The position numbers and the translations under genes were made by a program. This document shows, one piece after another, positions 42,073-50,729 of a stretch of DNA of 64,000 nt. The notes under the pieces were generated by a model. That model did not search any database. It was not told the origin of the DNA and saw only the letters and a program-made list of their open reading frames with translations. Position 1 is the stretch's first letter. Every line of letters begins with the position of its first letter. The stretch is from Pseudomonadota bacterium (GTDB lineage: Bacteria > Pseudomonadota > Alphaproteobacteria > Sphingomonadales > Sphingomonadaceae), in the NCBI GenBank assembly GCA_023394965.1, contig JAEWZX010000007.1, forward strand, positions 218,087 through 282,086, in the 5' to 3' direction.

Positions 42073-42549
42073 TCAAGTGATGCGGTAGAAATCGCCCACA
42101 CGGTCCAGCGCAATCGAAAGGACCAGCTTGCCGCTTCTCACCGGCCAGGCCAGCGCTTTTTCCGCCGCGGGCACGCCTTCGCCGGCGCAGACGACGCGCC
42201 ACAGAATGTCGCCCAGCCCCGCCCCGGCCTGCCGCATCGCCCCATCGAAGCGATCCTTGGCGACGATCTGGCGTTCCGACGCCGTCAGCCCGTGATCGGT
42301 TGCCCCATTGTCCACCCGCACCGGGTCCCAGCGCATGGTGATCGATGGTGCCAGTTGCGCTCGCTCGTAATCGGCGCGCAACCGTTCCCCGGCGTCGAAC
42401 TGCCGATCGGTCAAATGCCCCCGCGCGTGCAGCCAGCTAAGCGGGCTTTCGGCAAGATTGACCGTCACGCTGCGGCACCTGCGCGATAGTCCACCATGCC
42501 GGCGGGGGCCTTCTTCTGTCAGTTCGCGTTCGACCAGCTTGCGACGCAT
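42073..42549 (-). CDS. DUF6456 domain protein
   Basis: A 158-residue protein of a family seen mainly in sphingomonads and relatives. The N-terminus is basic; the DUF6456 core runs SPLSWLHARGHLTDRQFDAGERLRADY and ends with LGDILWRVVCAGEGVPAAEKALAWPVRSGKLVL, which resembles a helix-turn-helix arrangement, so a regulatory role is possible. ATG 42549 has AAGGAGATTTCG upstream. It is divergent from the XRE/S24-like gene, sharing a 94-base promoter region. Confidence 0.82.
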   Translation of the reverse strand: MRRKLVERELTEEGPRRHGGLSRRCRSVTVNLAESPLSWLHARGHLTDRQFDAGERLRADYERAQLAPSITMRWDPVRVDNGATDHGLTASERQIVAKDRFDGAMRQAGAGLGDILWRVVCAGEGVPAAEKALAWPVRSGKLVLSIALDRVGDFYRIT

Positions 42550-42643
42550 CGAAATCTCCTTGCAGTGAAATTTCGCCTTGCGCGTTCTCGGTTCCTGTAG
42601 GAAAGTGAAAAAACCAAATCGGTTATCAAATGGGGGCAACCGA

Positions 42644-43216
42644 GTGATCAATCGTATCCGCGACATTCGCAAGCAGAAGGGCATGACGCTGGCCGATCTG
42701 GCCGAAGCCTGCGATCCACCGACCACGCCGCAAACCATCGGACGGCTGGAAACGGGAATGCGCAGTCTGTCGCTTAAATGGATGGAGCGTATCGCCGCAG
42801 CACTGCAGGTGGAGCCGGATATGCTGGTGCGCAGCGAACGCGCCGGTCATCCACAAGTGGTGGCGAAGCTGGTAAAGGACGGGCCTCAGGGTCTGCCTCA
42901 CACACGCGATGCAATCCTTTCCACCGATCTGGGCGGCAATGCCGCGCTGGTGGTGCTGGATATCGATTATCCGCATGGCGAATATCGCCCCGGCGACCAA
43001 CTGTGGCTGCGCCAGCTACCGCCCGAAGAGGCAGGCCGCGCGGTCAATCGCGATGTGCTCGTACCGAAAAAGGGCGGCCGCTTCGCCTTCGGGCGGCTGA
43101 TCGACCGGCGGGGCGATCTGCTTGGCATCCTGCCCCCCGGACAGGGGCAGAAACAGGATGTGATCAAGGATGCCCCCTGGATCGCTGTTGCCGAAATGCT
43201 GGTCCGCACCCTGTGA
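42644..43216 (+). CDS. XRE-type regulator with S24/LexA-like C-terminal domain
   Basis: A 190-residue repressor-like protein starting at GTG 42644 (GGGGGCAACCGA upstream). Residues 1-60 form a Cro/C1 helix-turn-helix (IRDIRKQKGMTLADLAEAC, TIGRLETGMRSLSLKWMERIA). The C-terminal half looks like a peptidase S24 beta fold (DYPHGEYRPGDQLWLRQ, RDVLVPKKGGRFAFGRL), but I do not see a clear Ser-Lys dyad, so autocleavage is uncertain. Its stop overlaps the GTG of the glycosyltransferase gene by 4 bases. Confidence 0.85.
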   Translation: MINRIRDIRKQKGMTLADLAEACDPPTTPQTIGRLETGMRSLSLKWMERIAAALQVEPDMLVRSERAGHPQVVAKLVKDGPQGLPHTRDAILSTDLGGNAALVVLDIDYPHGEYRPGDQLWLRQLPPEEAGRAVNRDVLVPKKGGRFAFGRLIDRRGDLLGILPPGQGQKQDVIKDAPWIAVAEMLVRTL

Positions 43217-44403
43217 GCCCGCTCAAGACGCGCCGCGTCCTGTCACTGTCGACGCTGTTTCCCAACACTGCCCACCCCCGCTTCGGCATTTTCATCGCCA
43301 AATCGCTCGAAGCCTTGCAGCGCGACACGCATTGGGATGTCACCCTGATAAATCCCATTGGCCTGCCCCCGGTCGTCTTCGGCCGATATCGCGATCTGGC
43401 CGACGCTGCGCAGGACAGCCGCGATTTCGGTATCCCGGTCCATCGCCCGGTATTCCGGCTGATCCCGAAAATCGGCGGGCGACTGAACCCGAAACTGATT
43501 GCCAGATCCGTGCTGCCGCTGGTGCAGCAGCTTCACGCCGAAGCGCCTTTCGACCTGATCGATGCGCAGTTCTTCTACCCCGATGGGCCTGCTGCGATGA
43601 TGATCGCCCGCGCCCTGGGGCTGCCCTTTTCGGTCAAGGCCCGTGGGTCGGACATCCATCACTGGGGCGCGCGGGGATATGGGCGTGATGCGCTGCTGGA
43701 AACCGCCAGTGCCGCGACGGGCGTTCTGGCGGTGTGCCGGGCGCTGGCGGACGACATGGCGACGCTGGGCATGGATCGGGGCAAGATCCGGGTGCATTAC
43801 ACCGGCCTCGATCGCGACCTCTTCAGGCCGATGGATCATGTCGGCCTGCGCGCGCGATTGGCCGAAACATTCCAGATACCGCTGTCGCCCGACGATATGC
43901 TGCTCGCCACCGTGGGCGCACTGATAGAGCGCAAGGGGCAGGCAATCGTCATCAAGGCGCTGGCGGATCTGCCGCGCGCACGCCTGCTGCTGATCGGCAG
44001 GGGCGAAGACGAGGCGAGCCTGCGGGCACTGGCGAAAGAGGTGGGCGTGGCGGATCGGGTGCACATGCTCGGCAGTCTCGATCCCTCGCTCCTGCCGCCG
44101 CTGCTCTCTGCTGCGGATGCGATGGTGCTGCCGTCTGCCAGCGAAGGGCTGGCCAATGCATGGATCGAAGCGCTGGCCTGCGGCACACCGCTGGTCATCA
44201 CCGATGCGGGTGGCGCGCGGGAAGTGGTAAAATCGCCCGATGCGGGAGTGATCGTAGCGCGCAACTGCCGTGCGGTGCGCGACGGGATCGAACTGGTCAC
44301 CGCCCGCCCCCGCTCACCGGAAAAGGTGGCGGCGACGGTCGATGAATTCAGTTGGGAAGCGAACGGAAAAACGCTCGCCTCCTATTACGACACGCTGGTC
44401 TAG
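43213..44403 (+). CDS. glycosyltransferase family 4 protein
   Basis: A 396-residue GT-B fold enzyme transferring a sugar from a nucleotide donor, probably to an exopolysaccharide or lipid acceptor. The N-terminal domain is a GT4 acceptor domain (PRFGIFIAKSLEAL, FDLIDAQFFYPDGPAA); the C-terminal donor domain has LLIGRGEDEASLRALA, VLPSASEGLANAWIEALACGTPLVITDAGG, including the E(x7)E pattern. GTG 43213 couples it to the upstream regulator gene. It converges on secF with a 4-base overlap. Confidence 0.9.
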   Translation: MSPLKTRRVLSLSTLFPNTAHPRFGIFIAKSLEALQRDTHWDVTLINPIGLPPVVFGRYRDLADAAQDSRDFGIPVHRPVFRLIPKIGGRLNPKLIARSVLPLVQQLHAEAPFDLIDAQFFYPDGPAAMMIARALGLPFSVKARGSDIHHWGARGYGRDALLETASAATGVLAVCRALADDMATLGMDRGKIRVHYTGLDRDLFRPMDHVGLRARLAETFQIPLSPDDMLLATVGALIERKGQAIVIKALADLPRARLLLIGRGEDEASLRALAKEVGVADRVHMLGSLDPSLLPPLLSAADAMVLPSASEGLANAWIEALACGTPLVITDAGGAREVVKSPDAGVIVARNCRAVRDGIELVTARPRSPEKVAATVDEFSWEANGKTLASYYDTLV

Positions 44404-45377
44404 ACGACGCCGCGGGCCTTCTGTTCCTGCTTGTCGGTCGCACTTTCGGTGGGCACGAAACTGTCGCTCGTGACACCCAGCCAGACCAGAATCGGCGCCG
44501 ACATATAGACCGAGCTGTAAGTACCCACGAACAGGCCCAGCGTGATGCCGGCTACCATGCCGAACAGGCTGGCCGGACCGAACAGCAGCAGCGGGATCAG
44601 CGCGACGAACAGCGTCAGCGATGTCATCACTGTGCGGGCCAGCGTTTCGTTCACCGACAGGTCGAGCAGTTCGGGCAGCGGCATCTTGCGGAATTTCTTC
44701 AGATTCTCGCGGATGCGGTCGTAAACGACAATGGTATCGTTCAGCGAATAGCCGATGATCGCCAGAATTGCCGCAATGATCTGCAGGCTGAATTCCATCT
44801 GGAACAGAGCGAACATGCCCAATGTCAGACTGACGTCATGGAACAGCGCGAACAGTGCCCCCACGCCAAACTGCCATTCGAAGCGGATCCAGATGTAAAG
44901 CGCAATGGCCGCCATCGCGGCCAGAAGGGAGTAGAGTGCGGTCAGTCGGAATTCACCCGAGACTTTGCCGGACACATTATCGTTGCCGTCGAGCCGGAAG
45001 TCCGAATAATCACTTTGCAGCGTACTGACGATTTCATTCGCTGCTGCCTGCGCAGCTTCCTTGTTCTCCGACACCTCGTCAGGCAGGCGGACACGGATGG
45101 AAACCTGGTTGTTCTCGCCGAAGCGCTGAACCACCGGATCGCCATATCCCAGCGTTGCCACCTTCTCGCGCAGCTCGCCAACGGGGGCTTCTGCGCTCTG
45201 GGTGAAGGTCGCCCGCACTTCAAGACCGCCGGCAAAGTCGACGCCGTAATTCAGGCCTTTTGTAAAGACGAGCGCCCAGCTCGCCGCAATCAGCAGGATG
45301 CTGACAGCGAAGAAGGGAATGCGCCATTTCAGGAATTTGATGTTTGTGTCGTCGGGGACGAGCTTGAGCAATTTCAT
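44400..45377 (-). CDS. secF: protein translocase subunit SecF
   Basis: A 325-residue inner-membrane protein that helps pull exported proteins through SecYEG using the proton gradient. Six hydrophobic segments and one large periplasmic loop are present. Diagnostic segments are LNYGVDFAGGLEV after the first helix, AILAIIGYSLNDTIVVYDRIREN, and the ETLARTVMTSLTLFVALIPLLLFG membrane block. It lies 13 bases downstream of secD in the yajC-secD-secF operon. Confidence 0.97.
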   Translation of the reverse strand: MKLLKLVPDDTNIKFLKWRIPFFAVSILLIAASWALVFTKGLNYGVDFAGGLEVRATFTQSAEAPVGELREKVATLGYGDPVVQRFGENNQVSIRVRLPDEVSENKEAAQAAANEIVSTLQSDYSDFRLDGNDNVSGKVSGEFRLTALYSLLAAMAAIALYIWIRFEWQFGVGALFALFHDVSLTLGMFALFQMEFSLQIIAAILAIIGYSLNDTIVVYDRIRENLKKFRKMPLPELLDLSVNETLARTVMTSLTLFVALIPLLLFGPASLFGMVAGITLGLFVGTYSSVYMSAPILVWLGVTSDSFVPTESATDKQEQKARGVV

Positions 45378-45390
45378 ATCGTCGCCCTTT

Positions 45391-46989
45391 CTACAGCACG
45401 ATGTCTTTGGGCTTGGCCTTGCGCAGCCAGCCGGCGACCCACATGCGGGTCAGGGTGACGGCGGTGAAGACCGAAGTGAACAGGCCGATAACCAGCACCA
45501 CGGCAAAACCGCGCACCGGTCCGCTGCCGAACAGGAACAGCAGCACACCCGCGATGAAGTTCGTGATGTTCGCGTCGTAGATCGCGCGGCTCGCCTCGCG
45601 ATAACCGGTTTCCACCGCGGCCACCACACGGCGCCCGCGTTTTCGTTCTTCGCGAATACGTTCGTTGATGAGCACGTTGGCATCGACCGCCGCGCCGATC
45701 GTCAGCACGAAACCGGCGATACCGGGCAGTGTCAAAGTGGTGTTCAGAACGGCCATGATGCCGAGCAGCATGGCAATGTTGATGACCAGTGCAGCCGTCG
45801 CATAAACGCCGAAGCGGCCATAGCTGGTGATCATCAGCACGATGACCAGCAACGAACCCAGACCCATGGCCAGCATGCCGCGCTTGATCGAATCGGCACC
45901 GAGATCGGGGCCGACGGTGCGTTCCTCGATCACGGCAAGATCGACCGGCAACGCACCGGAACGCAGCGAAATGGCCAGCTGATTCGCCGTTTCGACGGAG
46001 AAACCGCCCGAAATCTGGGCCGTACCGCCACGAATCGGTTCGTTGATGTTGGGCGCCGACAGCACCTTTTCATCGAGGATGATGGCGAAAGGCTTGCCGG
46101 CATTTTCCGTCGTCAACTTGGCGAAACGGCGGCCACCGTCGCTATCGAACTGGATATTGACGACCGGTTCGTTGGTCTGCGGATCGAAGCTCTGCTGCGC
46201 GCCGGTCAGGCTGTCGCCACGGATACCGCCCAGGCGGCGCACCGCGACCGAAGATCCGGCGAAGTCGGACGTTTCGGCATAGGGGAAGATTTCCGATCCC
46301 GGCGGGGCCAGGCCCTGCTGCACATCGCTTGGCAGGGCGTTCTGGTCGACCAGCTTGAATTCGAGCTTGGCCGTCTGGCCGAGCAGCGCCTTGAGCTGTT
46401 CCGGGTCCTGCAGGCCGGGGACCTGCACCACGATGCGCGTATCACCCTGGCGGATGATGGTCGGCTCGCGCGTGCCCAGTTCGTCGATACGCTTGCGTAC
46501 CACTTCCGTGGCGCTTTCCATCGCATCGCTGACCGCCTGATCGATCCCTTCCTTGGTGGGGGTCAGGATCATGCGATTGCCGTCTTCGACCGCCATGTTC
46601 CATTCGCGCACCAAACCGGTGCCATTGATCGAAGGCAGTAGCAATTCGCGGGCCCGGTCGATCTGCGACGGATCGTCGAGCACGAAGCTCAGCCGTCCGT
46701 CACGGGTCGACACGTCGCCGATGCGGATGCGCGGTTCGGCGCTGCGCATGGTGTTGCGCACATTCTCTTCCATATTGTCGAGACGTTGCGCAGCCACCTG
46801 CGACCCATCCGCTTCGAGCAGGATATGGCTGCCCCCGGCAAGGTCGAGGCCGAGATTAACCATCGGCTGGGGCAGGACGTCGGGCCAGCGAACGCTGGTG
46901 GCCGAAAGCAGCGATGGCAGCGCGGCGGCGACGCAGAGCAGCGTAACCACCCATAGCCAGACCTTACGCCAAGTAGGAAAATCGAGCAT
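45391..46989 (-). CDS. secD: protein translocase subunit SecD
   Basis: A 532-residue partner of SecF. The first helix is followed by LGLDLAGGSHILLEAD, then the large periplasmic P1 domain, and a C-terminal six-helix RND-like block with IGAAVDANVLINERIREE, the conserved proton-relay region, and GSGPVRGFAVVLVIGLFTSVFTAV. The order yajC-secD-secF on the minus strand is the standard operon. Confidence 0.97.
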   Translation of the reverse strand: MLDFPTWRKVWLWVVTLLCVAAALPSLLSATSVRWPDVLPQPMVNLGLDLAGGSHILLEADGSQVAAQRLDNMEENVRNTMRSAEPRIRIGDVSTRDGRLSFVLDDPSQIDRARELLLPSINGTGLVREWNMAVEDGNRMILTPTKEGIDQAVSDAMESATEVVRKRIDELGTREPTIIRQGDTRIVVQVPGLQDPEQLKALLGQTAKLEFKLVDQNALPSDVQQGLAPPGSEIFPYAETSDFAGSSVAVRRLGGIRGDSLTGAQQSFDPQTNEPVVNIQFDSDGGRRFAKLTTENAGKPFAIILDEKVLSAPNINEPIRGGTAQISGGFSVETANQLAISLRSGALPVDLAVIEERTVGPDLGADSIKRGMLAMGLGSLLVIVLMITSYGRFGVYATAALVINIAMLLGIMAVLNTTLTLPGIAGFVLTIGAAVDANVLINERIREERKRGRRVVAAVETGYREASRAIYDANITNFIAGVLLFLFGSGPVRGFAVVLVIGLFTSVFTAVTLTRMWVAGWLRKAKPKDIVL

Positions 46990-47007
46990 GAAAGGTTCTG
47001 TTCCTGC

Positions 47008-47331
47008 TTAGTCGTTCGCAGCGGGCGTGTTGCGCGATGACAGCACTTCGCCGATCGTGTTGCGAACTGCCTTCACCGTCATGCCTTTGGCCAGTTCGAC
47101 ATGGACGAAATGATCCTCCACCTTGGTGATCTTGCCGACCAGGCCGCCGGCGGTGACGACTTCGTCGCCCTTGGAAAGGCCAGCGACCCGTTCGCGGTGC
47201 TGTTTCTGCTGGCGCATTTGCGGGCGCAGGATGAGGAACCACAGGATCAGGAGCATGCCCAGCGGCAGTACCCAGCCAGTCCATGCCGGTGCTGCGGAAG
47301 CATTTCCGGCGGCGGCGAGAATATCGATCAT
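47008..47331 (-). CDS. yajC: preprotein translocase subunit YajC
   Basis: A 107-residue single-pass membrane protein of the SecDF-YajC complex. One hydrophobic helix (WVLPLGMLLILWFLILRPQ) is followed by the family motif RPQMRQQKQH and the beta-barrel-like GDEVVTAGGLVGKITKVEDHFVHVEL. ATG 47331 gives the normal N-terminus. It is the first gene of the sec operon, 18 bases before secD. Confidence 0.96.
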   Translation of the reverse strand: MIDILAAAGNASAAPAWTGWVLPLGMLLILWFLILRPQMRQQKQHRERVAGLSKGDEVVTAGGLVGKITKVEDHFVHVELAKGMTVKAVRNTIGEVLSSRNTPAAND

Positions 47332-47533
47332 CGAAGGAATACCTGTAGGAAATTTCAGTATCTGTCGGGTCCGCAATTGGGTGACGCCGGCCCGCTGTGC
47401 AAGTGGACGGGTGCCTTCCGTATGCGGAAGTGCGGCGCGGTTAGCAGTATTGCGATGCCGGGGCAACGAATTGGCTACGAAGTACGCTTGCCATGCACAG
47501 ACACGCCCCCTATAGGGCCGCCTCCACTGGTTT

Positions 47534-47610
47534 CGGGATGTAGCGCAGCCTGGTAGCGCACCATACTGGGGGTGTGGGGGTCGCTGGTTCGAATCCAGTC
47601 ATCCCGACCA
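47534..47610 (+). tRNA. tRNA-Pro(GGG)
   Basis: A 77-base tRNA with acceptor CGGGATG/CATCCCG, discriminator A and encoded CCA. Anticodon GGG at 47568-47570 in the loop CTGGGGG, T-loop TTCGAAT. The D-arm and T-arm are nearly the same as in tRNA-Pro(TGG) at 57470. The 5' flank (47332-47533) shows no gene. Confidence 0.96.
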
Positions 47611-47857
47611 GTGGTATTCCCCTGATGTAAATCGCCGAACCAGCCTTGCTGCTGCGCCATTCCGTCCGAGCGCGCGGTCCATCATTCCGCACAGATGGCC
47701 ATACCGACCAACCGTAACGGTTGTCGCAACCTTGCAGTCACCACCCGGGATATATCTGCGCCCCCTTCCGCGAGTTGGTTTCACGGACGACGATTCCACG
47801 TTTCCTACACGATCCCATGTGGTTATTTGAACTGCCTCTAAAATTTCGGAGGCCGTC

Positions 47858-48268
47858 ATGATACTCGAATCCCTTATCACCCCCATTGCATCGATTATCG
47901 ACCGGGTGATCCCGGACAAGGATGCCCGCGCAAGAGCCAAGCTCGAATTGCTCGCGCTGGAAGGCTCGCAGGAACTCAGACAGATCGAAGCCCGCCTTTC
48001 CGCCATCGTTGCCGAAGCCCGCAGCGCCGACCCTTGGACCAGCCGCGCACGGCCGAGCTTCCTTTACGTGATGTATGCACTGATTCTCTTCAGCGTCCCC
48101 ATGGGACTGATCGCCGCCTTCGATCCAGTCACCGCGCGCGCAATTGGTGACGGCATGACCCGCTACCTTTCCGCGCTGCCCGAAGCGCTCTATGCCCTCT
48201 TTGGAACCGGCTATCTCGGCTACACCGCCGCGCGCCAATGGGGGAAGGTCAAAGGCGTGGACGGCTGA
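47858..48268 (+). CDS. GTA/phage-type 3-TM holin
   Basis: A 136-residue protein with three hydrophobic segments in the C-terminal two-thirds (FLYVMYALILFSVPMGLIAAF and ALPEALYALFGTGYLGYTAA among them) and an N-terminal amphipathic, charged helix (KDARARAKLELLALEGSQELRQIEARL). This is the layout of the holin family of gene transfer agents, which form lysis pores. No endolysin, capsid or tail gene is nearby, so it is a lone copy. The 247 bases upstream of it, after tRNA-Pro, show no other gene. Confidence 0.8.
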   Translation: MILESLITPIASIIDRVIPDKDARARAKLELLALEGSQELRQIEARLSAIVAEARSADPWTSRARPSFLYVMYALILFSVPMGLIAAFDPVTARAIGDGMTRYLSALPEALYALFGTGYLGYTAARQWGKVKGVDG

Positions 48269-48317
48269 AACATCCCCTCTTTGTTGTGGGAATTGAAAAG
48301 TCTTGGGAGAAAAATCG

Positions 48318-49724
48318 TTGCGCAATCTGATCCTGGCCGTGCTGGCCCTGCCACTTGCTGCCTGTGCCACATCGCGCGAAGGGGTGCCGCAGCAGGCGGC
48401 AGCGGCAGACGCCCGCGGTACCGTGCTGGAAATCGATCGCACCGCCTATGCCCGGCGTATGGAGGGTTTCTGGCTGGGGCAAAGCATTGCCAACTGGACT
48501 GGGCTGGTCACCGAAATGGACAAGATCGGCGGCGAAGGGCCGCATGGCGAATTCTATACGAGGGATGACTGGGGAAAGCCGGACCAACCCAGCATTTTCG
48601 ACGAAGGCAAGCCAAGCGTAGTGTCGCCCACAATCGATTTCGTTCTGCGCCGACCGGGGGAAATCTGGGGCGCGGATGACGATACGGACATCGAATATAT
48701 CTATCAGCACGCGCTGCTGGCCAACAAAACCAGCATATTGACCGCGGAACAGATCCGGCAGGCCTGGCTGGACCACATCTACGATGAAACCAAGCCCACC
48801 CCCTATGGCAAGGACGAAACCGGCTATCAGAACTATCTGTGGGTTTCGAACCAGAAAGCCCACGAACTCATGCTGGCCGGGACTTTGCCACCGGCGACGT
48901 CCGACCCGGCGCTCAACGAGCATTGGGACATGATCGATGCGCAGCTGTCGACCGAGATATTCGGCCTGTTCGCGCCGGGAAGGCCCGACATTGCGCTGAA
49001 GATGGCCGATTTGCCGATCCACACCACTGCCCGCGGTGAAGCAGCCGATATCGCGCGTTTCCATGTGGCGCTTCACGCGCTGTCCGCCAATGTGGACCCG
49101 GCGCGCCCGCTCGGGCCGCAGCTGCGCGACATTGCCGATGAGGCAAGCCGCATCCTGACCGAGGGGGAATATCCGCTGGCCATGTATCGTTTCGTGCAGG
49201 GCCAATACGAAGCGGGCGTGCCCTGGGAAGAAACGCGCGACGCAATCTATCAACGCTATCAGGTGGACATGCGCGACGGATACGACATGTCGTCTCGCGG
49301 ATTGTACTGCAACGGCTGTTTCGCGGCAGGGATCAACTTCGCCGCCGGTCTGGTGAGCTATTTTTATGGCGATGGCGATCTGCGCGATACAATCCGCATC
49401 GGCACACTGGCAGGTTGGGATTCCGACAATCCCACCGCCACGTGGGGCGGACTGATCGGATCGATCATGGGACGTGAAGCGATCGAGAAAGCTTTTGGTA
49501 CCTCGTTGTCCAGCAGGTTCCACATTCATCGCACGCGCAAGGGTTTTCCCAACGATGGCTATGACGATTTTGCCGCCATGGGCCGCCGAAGCCTGGCAAT
49601 AGTCGACCGCACCGTGACGGAAGAGGCCGATGGTCGGATCGACGCAGAAAATGACCATTGGGTGATCCCCCGCCATTCGGTCGACTGGACGCGGGCCGCG
49701 CGATCCGTCAGGCAGGCCCAATGA
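48318..49724 (+). CDS. ADP-ribosylglycohydrolase family lipoprotein
   Basis: A 468-residue exported protein. The start is TTG 48318 (GGGAGAAAAATCG upstream); an in-frame TTG at 48303 is an alternative. The N-terminus is a lipoprotein signal with lipobox LPLAAC. The mature part is an ADP-ribosyl-(dinitrogen reductase) hydrolase fold with metal-binding ADDDTDIEY and the second aspartate site GWDSDNPTATWGG. Family members remove ADP-ribose from macromolecules, but a periplasmic lipoprotein member more likely acts on another N- or O-glycosidic substrate. Its stop overlaps the aroQ start by 4 bases. Confidence 0.88.
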   Translation: MRNLILAVLALPLAACATSREGVPQQAAAADARGTVLEIDRTAYARRMEGFWLGQSIANWTGLVTEMDKIGGEGPHGEFYTRDDWGKPDQPSIFDEGKPSVVSPTIDFVLRRPGEIWGADDDTDIEYIYQHALLANKTSILTAEQIRQAWLDHIYDETKPTPYGKDETGYQNYLWVSNQKAHELMLAGTLPPATSDPALNEHWDMIDAQLSTEIFGLFAPGRPDIALKMADLPIHTTARGEAADIARFHVALHALSANVDPARPLGPQLRDIADEASRILTEGEYPLAMYRFVQGQYEAGVPWEETRDAIYQRYQVDMRDGYDMSSRGLYCNGCFAAGINFAAGLVSYFYGDGDLRDTIRIGTLAGWDSDNPTATWGGLIGSIMGREAIEKAFGTSLSSRFHIHRTRKGFPNDGYDDFAAMGRRSLAIVDRTVTEEADGRIDAENDHWVIPRHSVDWTRAARSVRQAQ

Positions 49725-50155
49725 CCGACACTGTCTTCGTTCTCAACGGCCCCAACCTCAACCTGCTCGGTACCCGCGAACCGGATATCTACGGGTCCGC
49801 CACGCTGGCAGATATCGAGGCAGCGTTGAAGAAAAAGGCCGCGGATATCGGGCTGGCCATCGATTTCCGCCAGACCAATCACGAAGGCGTGCTGGTCGAC
49901 TGGCTGCATGAAGCCCATGCGGTGGGTGCCAGGGCGGTCTTGCTCAATGCGGCGGCCTATACCCACACATCGATTGCCCTGCTCGATGCGATCAAGGCAA
50001 TCGCTGTGCCGGTAATCGAAGTTCACCTGTCCGATCCCGCAACGCGCGAGGAATTCCGCCATATTTCCTATGTCGGAATGGGGGCGGTGGACGAGGTTAA
50101 GGGCTTGGGTGCAGACAGCTATTCCGTGGCGCTGGAGAAGGCTGCAGCGCTTTAA
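49721..50155 (+). CDS. aroQ: 3-dehydroquinate dehydratase, type II
   Basis: A 144-residue shikimate-pathway enzyme that dehydrates 3-dehydroquinate to 3-dehydroshikimate through a trans elimination. Type II motifs are present: LNGPNLNLLGTREPDIYG with the flexible-loop Arg and Tyr, QTNHEG, LNAAAYTHTSIAL, and EVHLSDP with the catalytic His. It overlaps the preceding gene (ATGA) and heads the usual aroQ-accB-accC set. Confidence 0.96.
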   Translation: MTDTVFVLNGPNLNLLGTREPDIYGSATLADIEAALKKKAADIGLAIDFRQTNHEGVLVDWLHEAHAVGARAVLLNAAAYTHTSIALLDAIKAIAVPVIEVHLSDPATREEFRHISYVGMGAVDEVKGLGADSYSVALEKAAAL

Positions 50156-50229
50156 AACCGCCCCTTGCCCCCTTGCCCTAAGCGCGCGCGGCGAGCATAG
50201 GCGGGCGAAACAACACTTTAAGGGGTTCC

Positions 50230-50721
50230 ATGGCCGACCATAAAGGCAGCGCCGGCAAGTCCGGCATGAACGTCGATACCGCACTCGTGCGCGAACTCGC
50301 CGAGATGCTGGGCGAGACTGGTCTTACCGAGATCGAAGTCGAAGACGGCGAACGCAAGATCCGCGTCTCGCGCGGCGGCGGCGTGCCGATGGCAGCTGCG
50401 CCGATGCAGATGGCCGCTCCCGCCCAGGCAGCGCCTGCTCCCACAGCAGCCGCGCCCGTGCCCGAAGCAGCTCCTGCTGCGGACACGGCGGGCGCAATCA
50501 AATCGCCCATGGTCGGCACGGTCTATCTGGCCGCAGAGCCGGGCGCGCCCAACTTCGTCAAGGTTGGCGACAGCGTGAAGGAAGGCCAGACCCTCGTCAT
50601 CGTCGAAGCGATGAAGGTGATGAACCCGATTACCGCCGACAAGGCAGGCACGGTCAAGGCGATCCACGTCGAGAACGCCCAGCCGGTCGAATTCGACCAG
50701 CCGCTCGTCAGCATCGGCTGA
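50230..50721 (+). CDS. accB: acetyl-CoA carboxylase biotin carboxyl carrier protein
   Basis: A 163-residue carrier that shuttles carboxyl groups in the first step of fatty acid synthesis. An N-terminal dimerisation region is followed by an alanine/proline-rich linker (about 54-88) and the biotinyl domain with VIVEAMKVMN, where Lys129 is biotinylated. It is followed 8 bases later by accC. Confidence 0.97.
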   Translation: MADHKGSAGKSGMNVDTALVRELAEMLGETGLTEIEVEDGERKIRVSRGGGVPMAAAPMQMAAPAQAAPAPTAAAPVPEAAPAADTAGAIKSPMVGTVYLAAEPGAPNFVKVGDSVKEGQTLVIVEAMKVMNPITADKAGTVKAIHVENAQPVEFDQPLVSIG

Positions 50722-50729
50722 GGTTGCCC

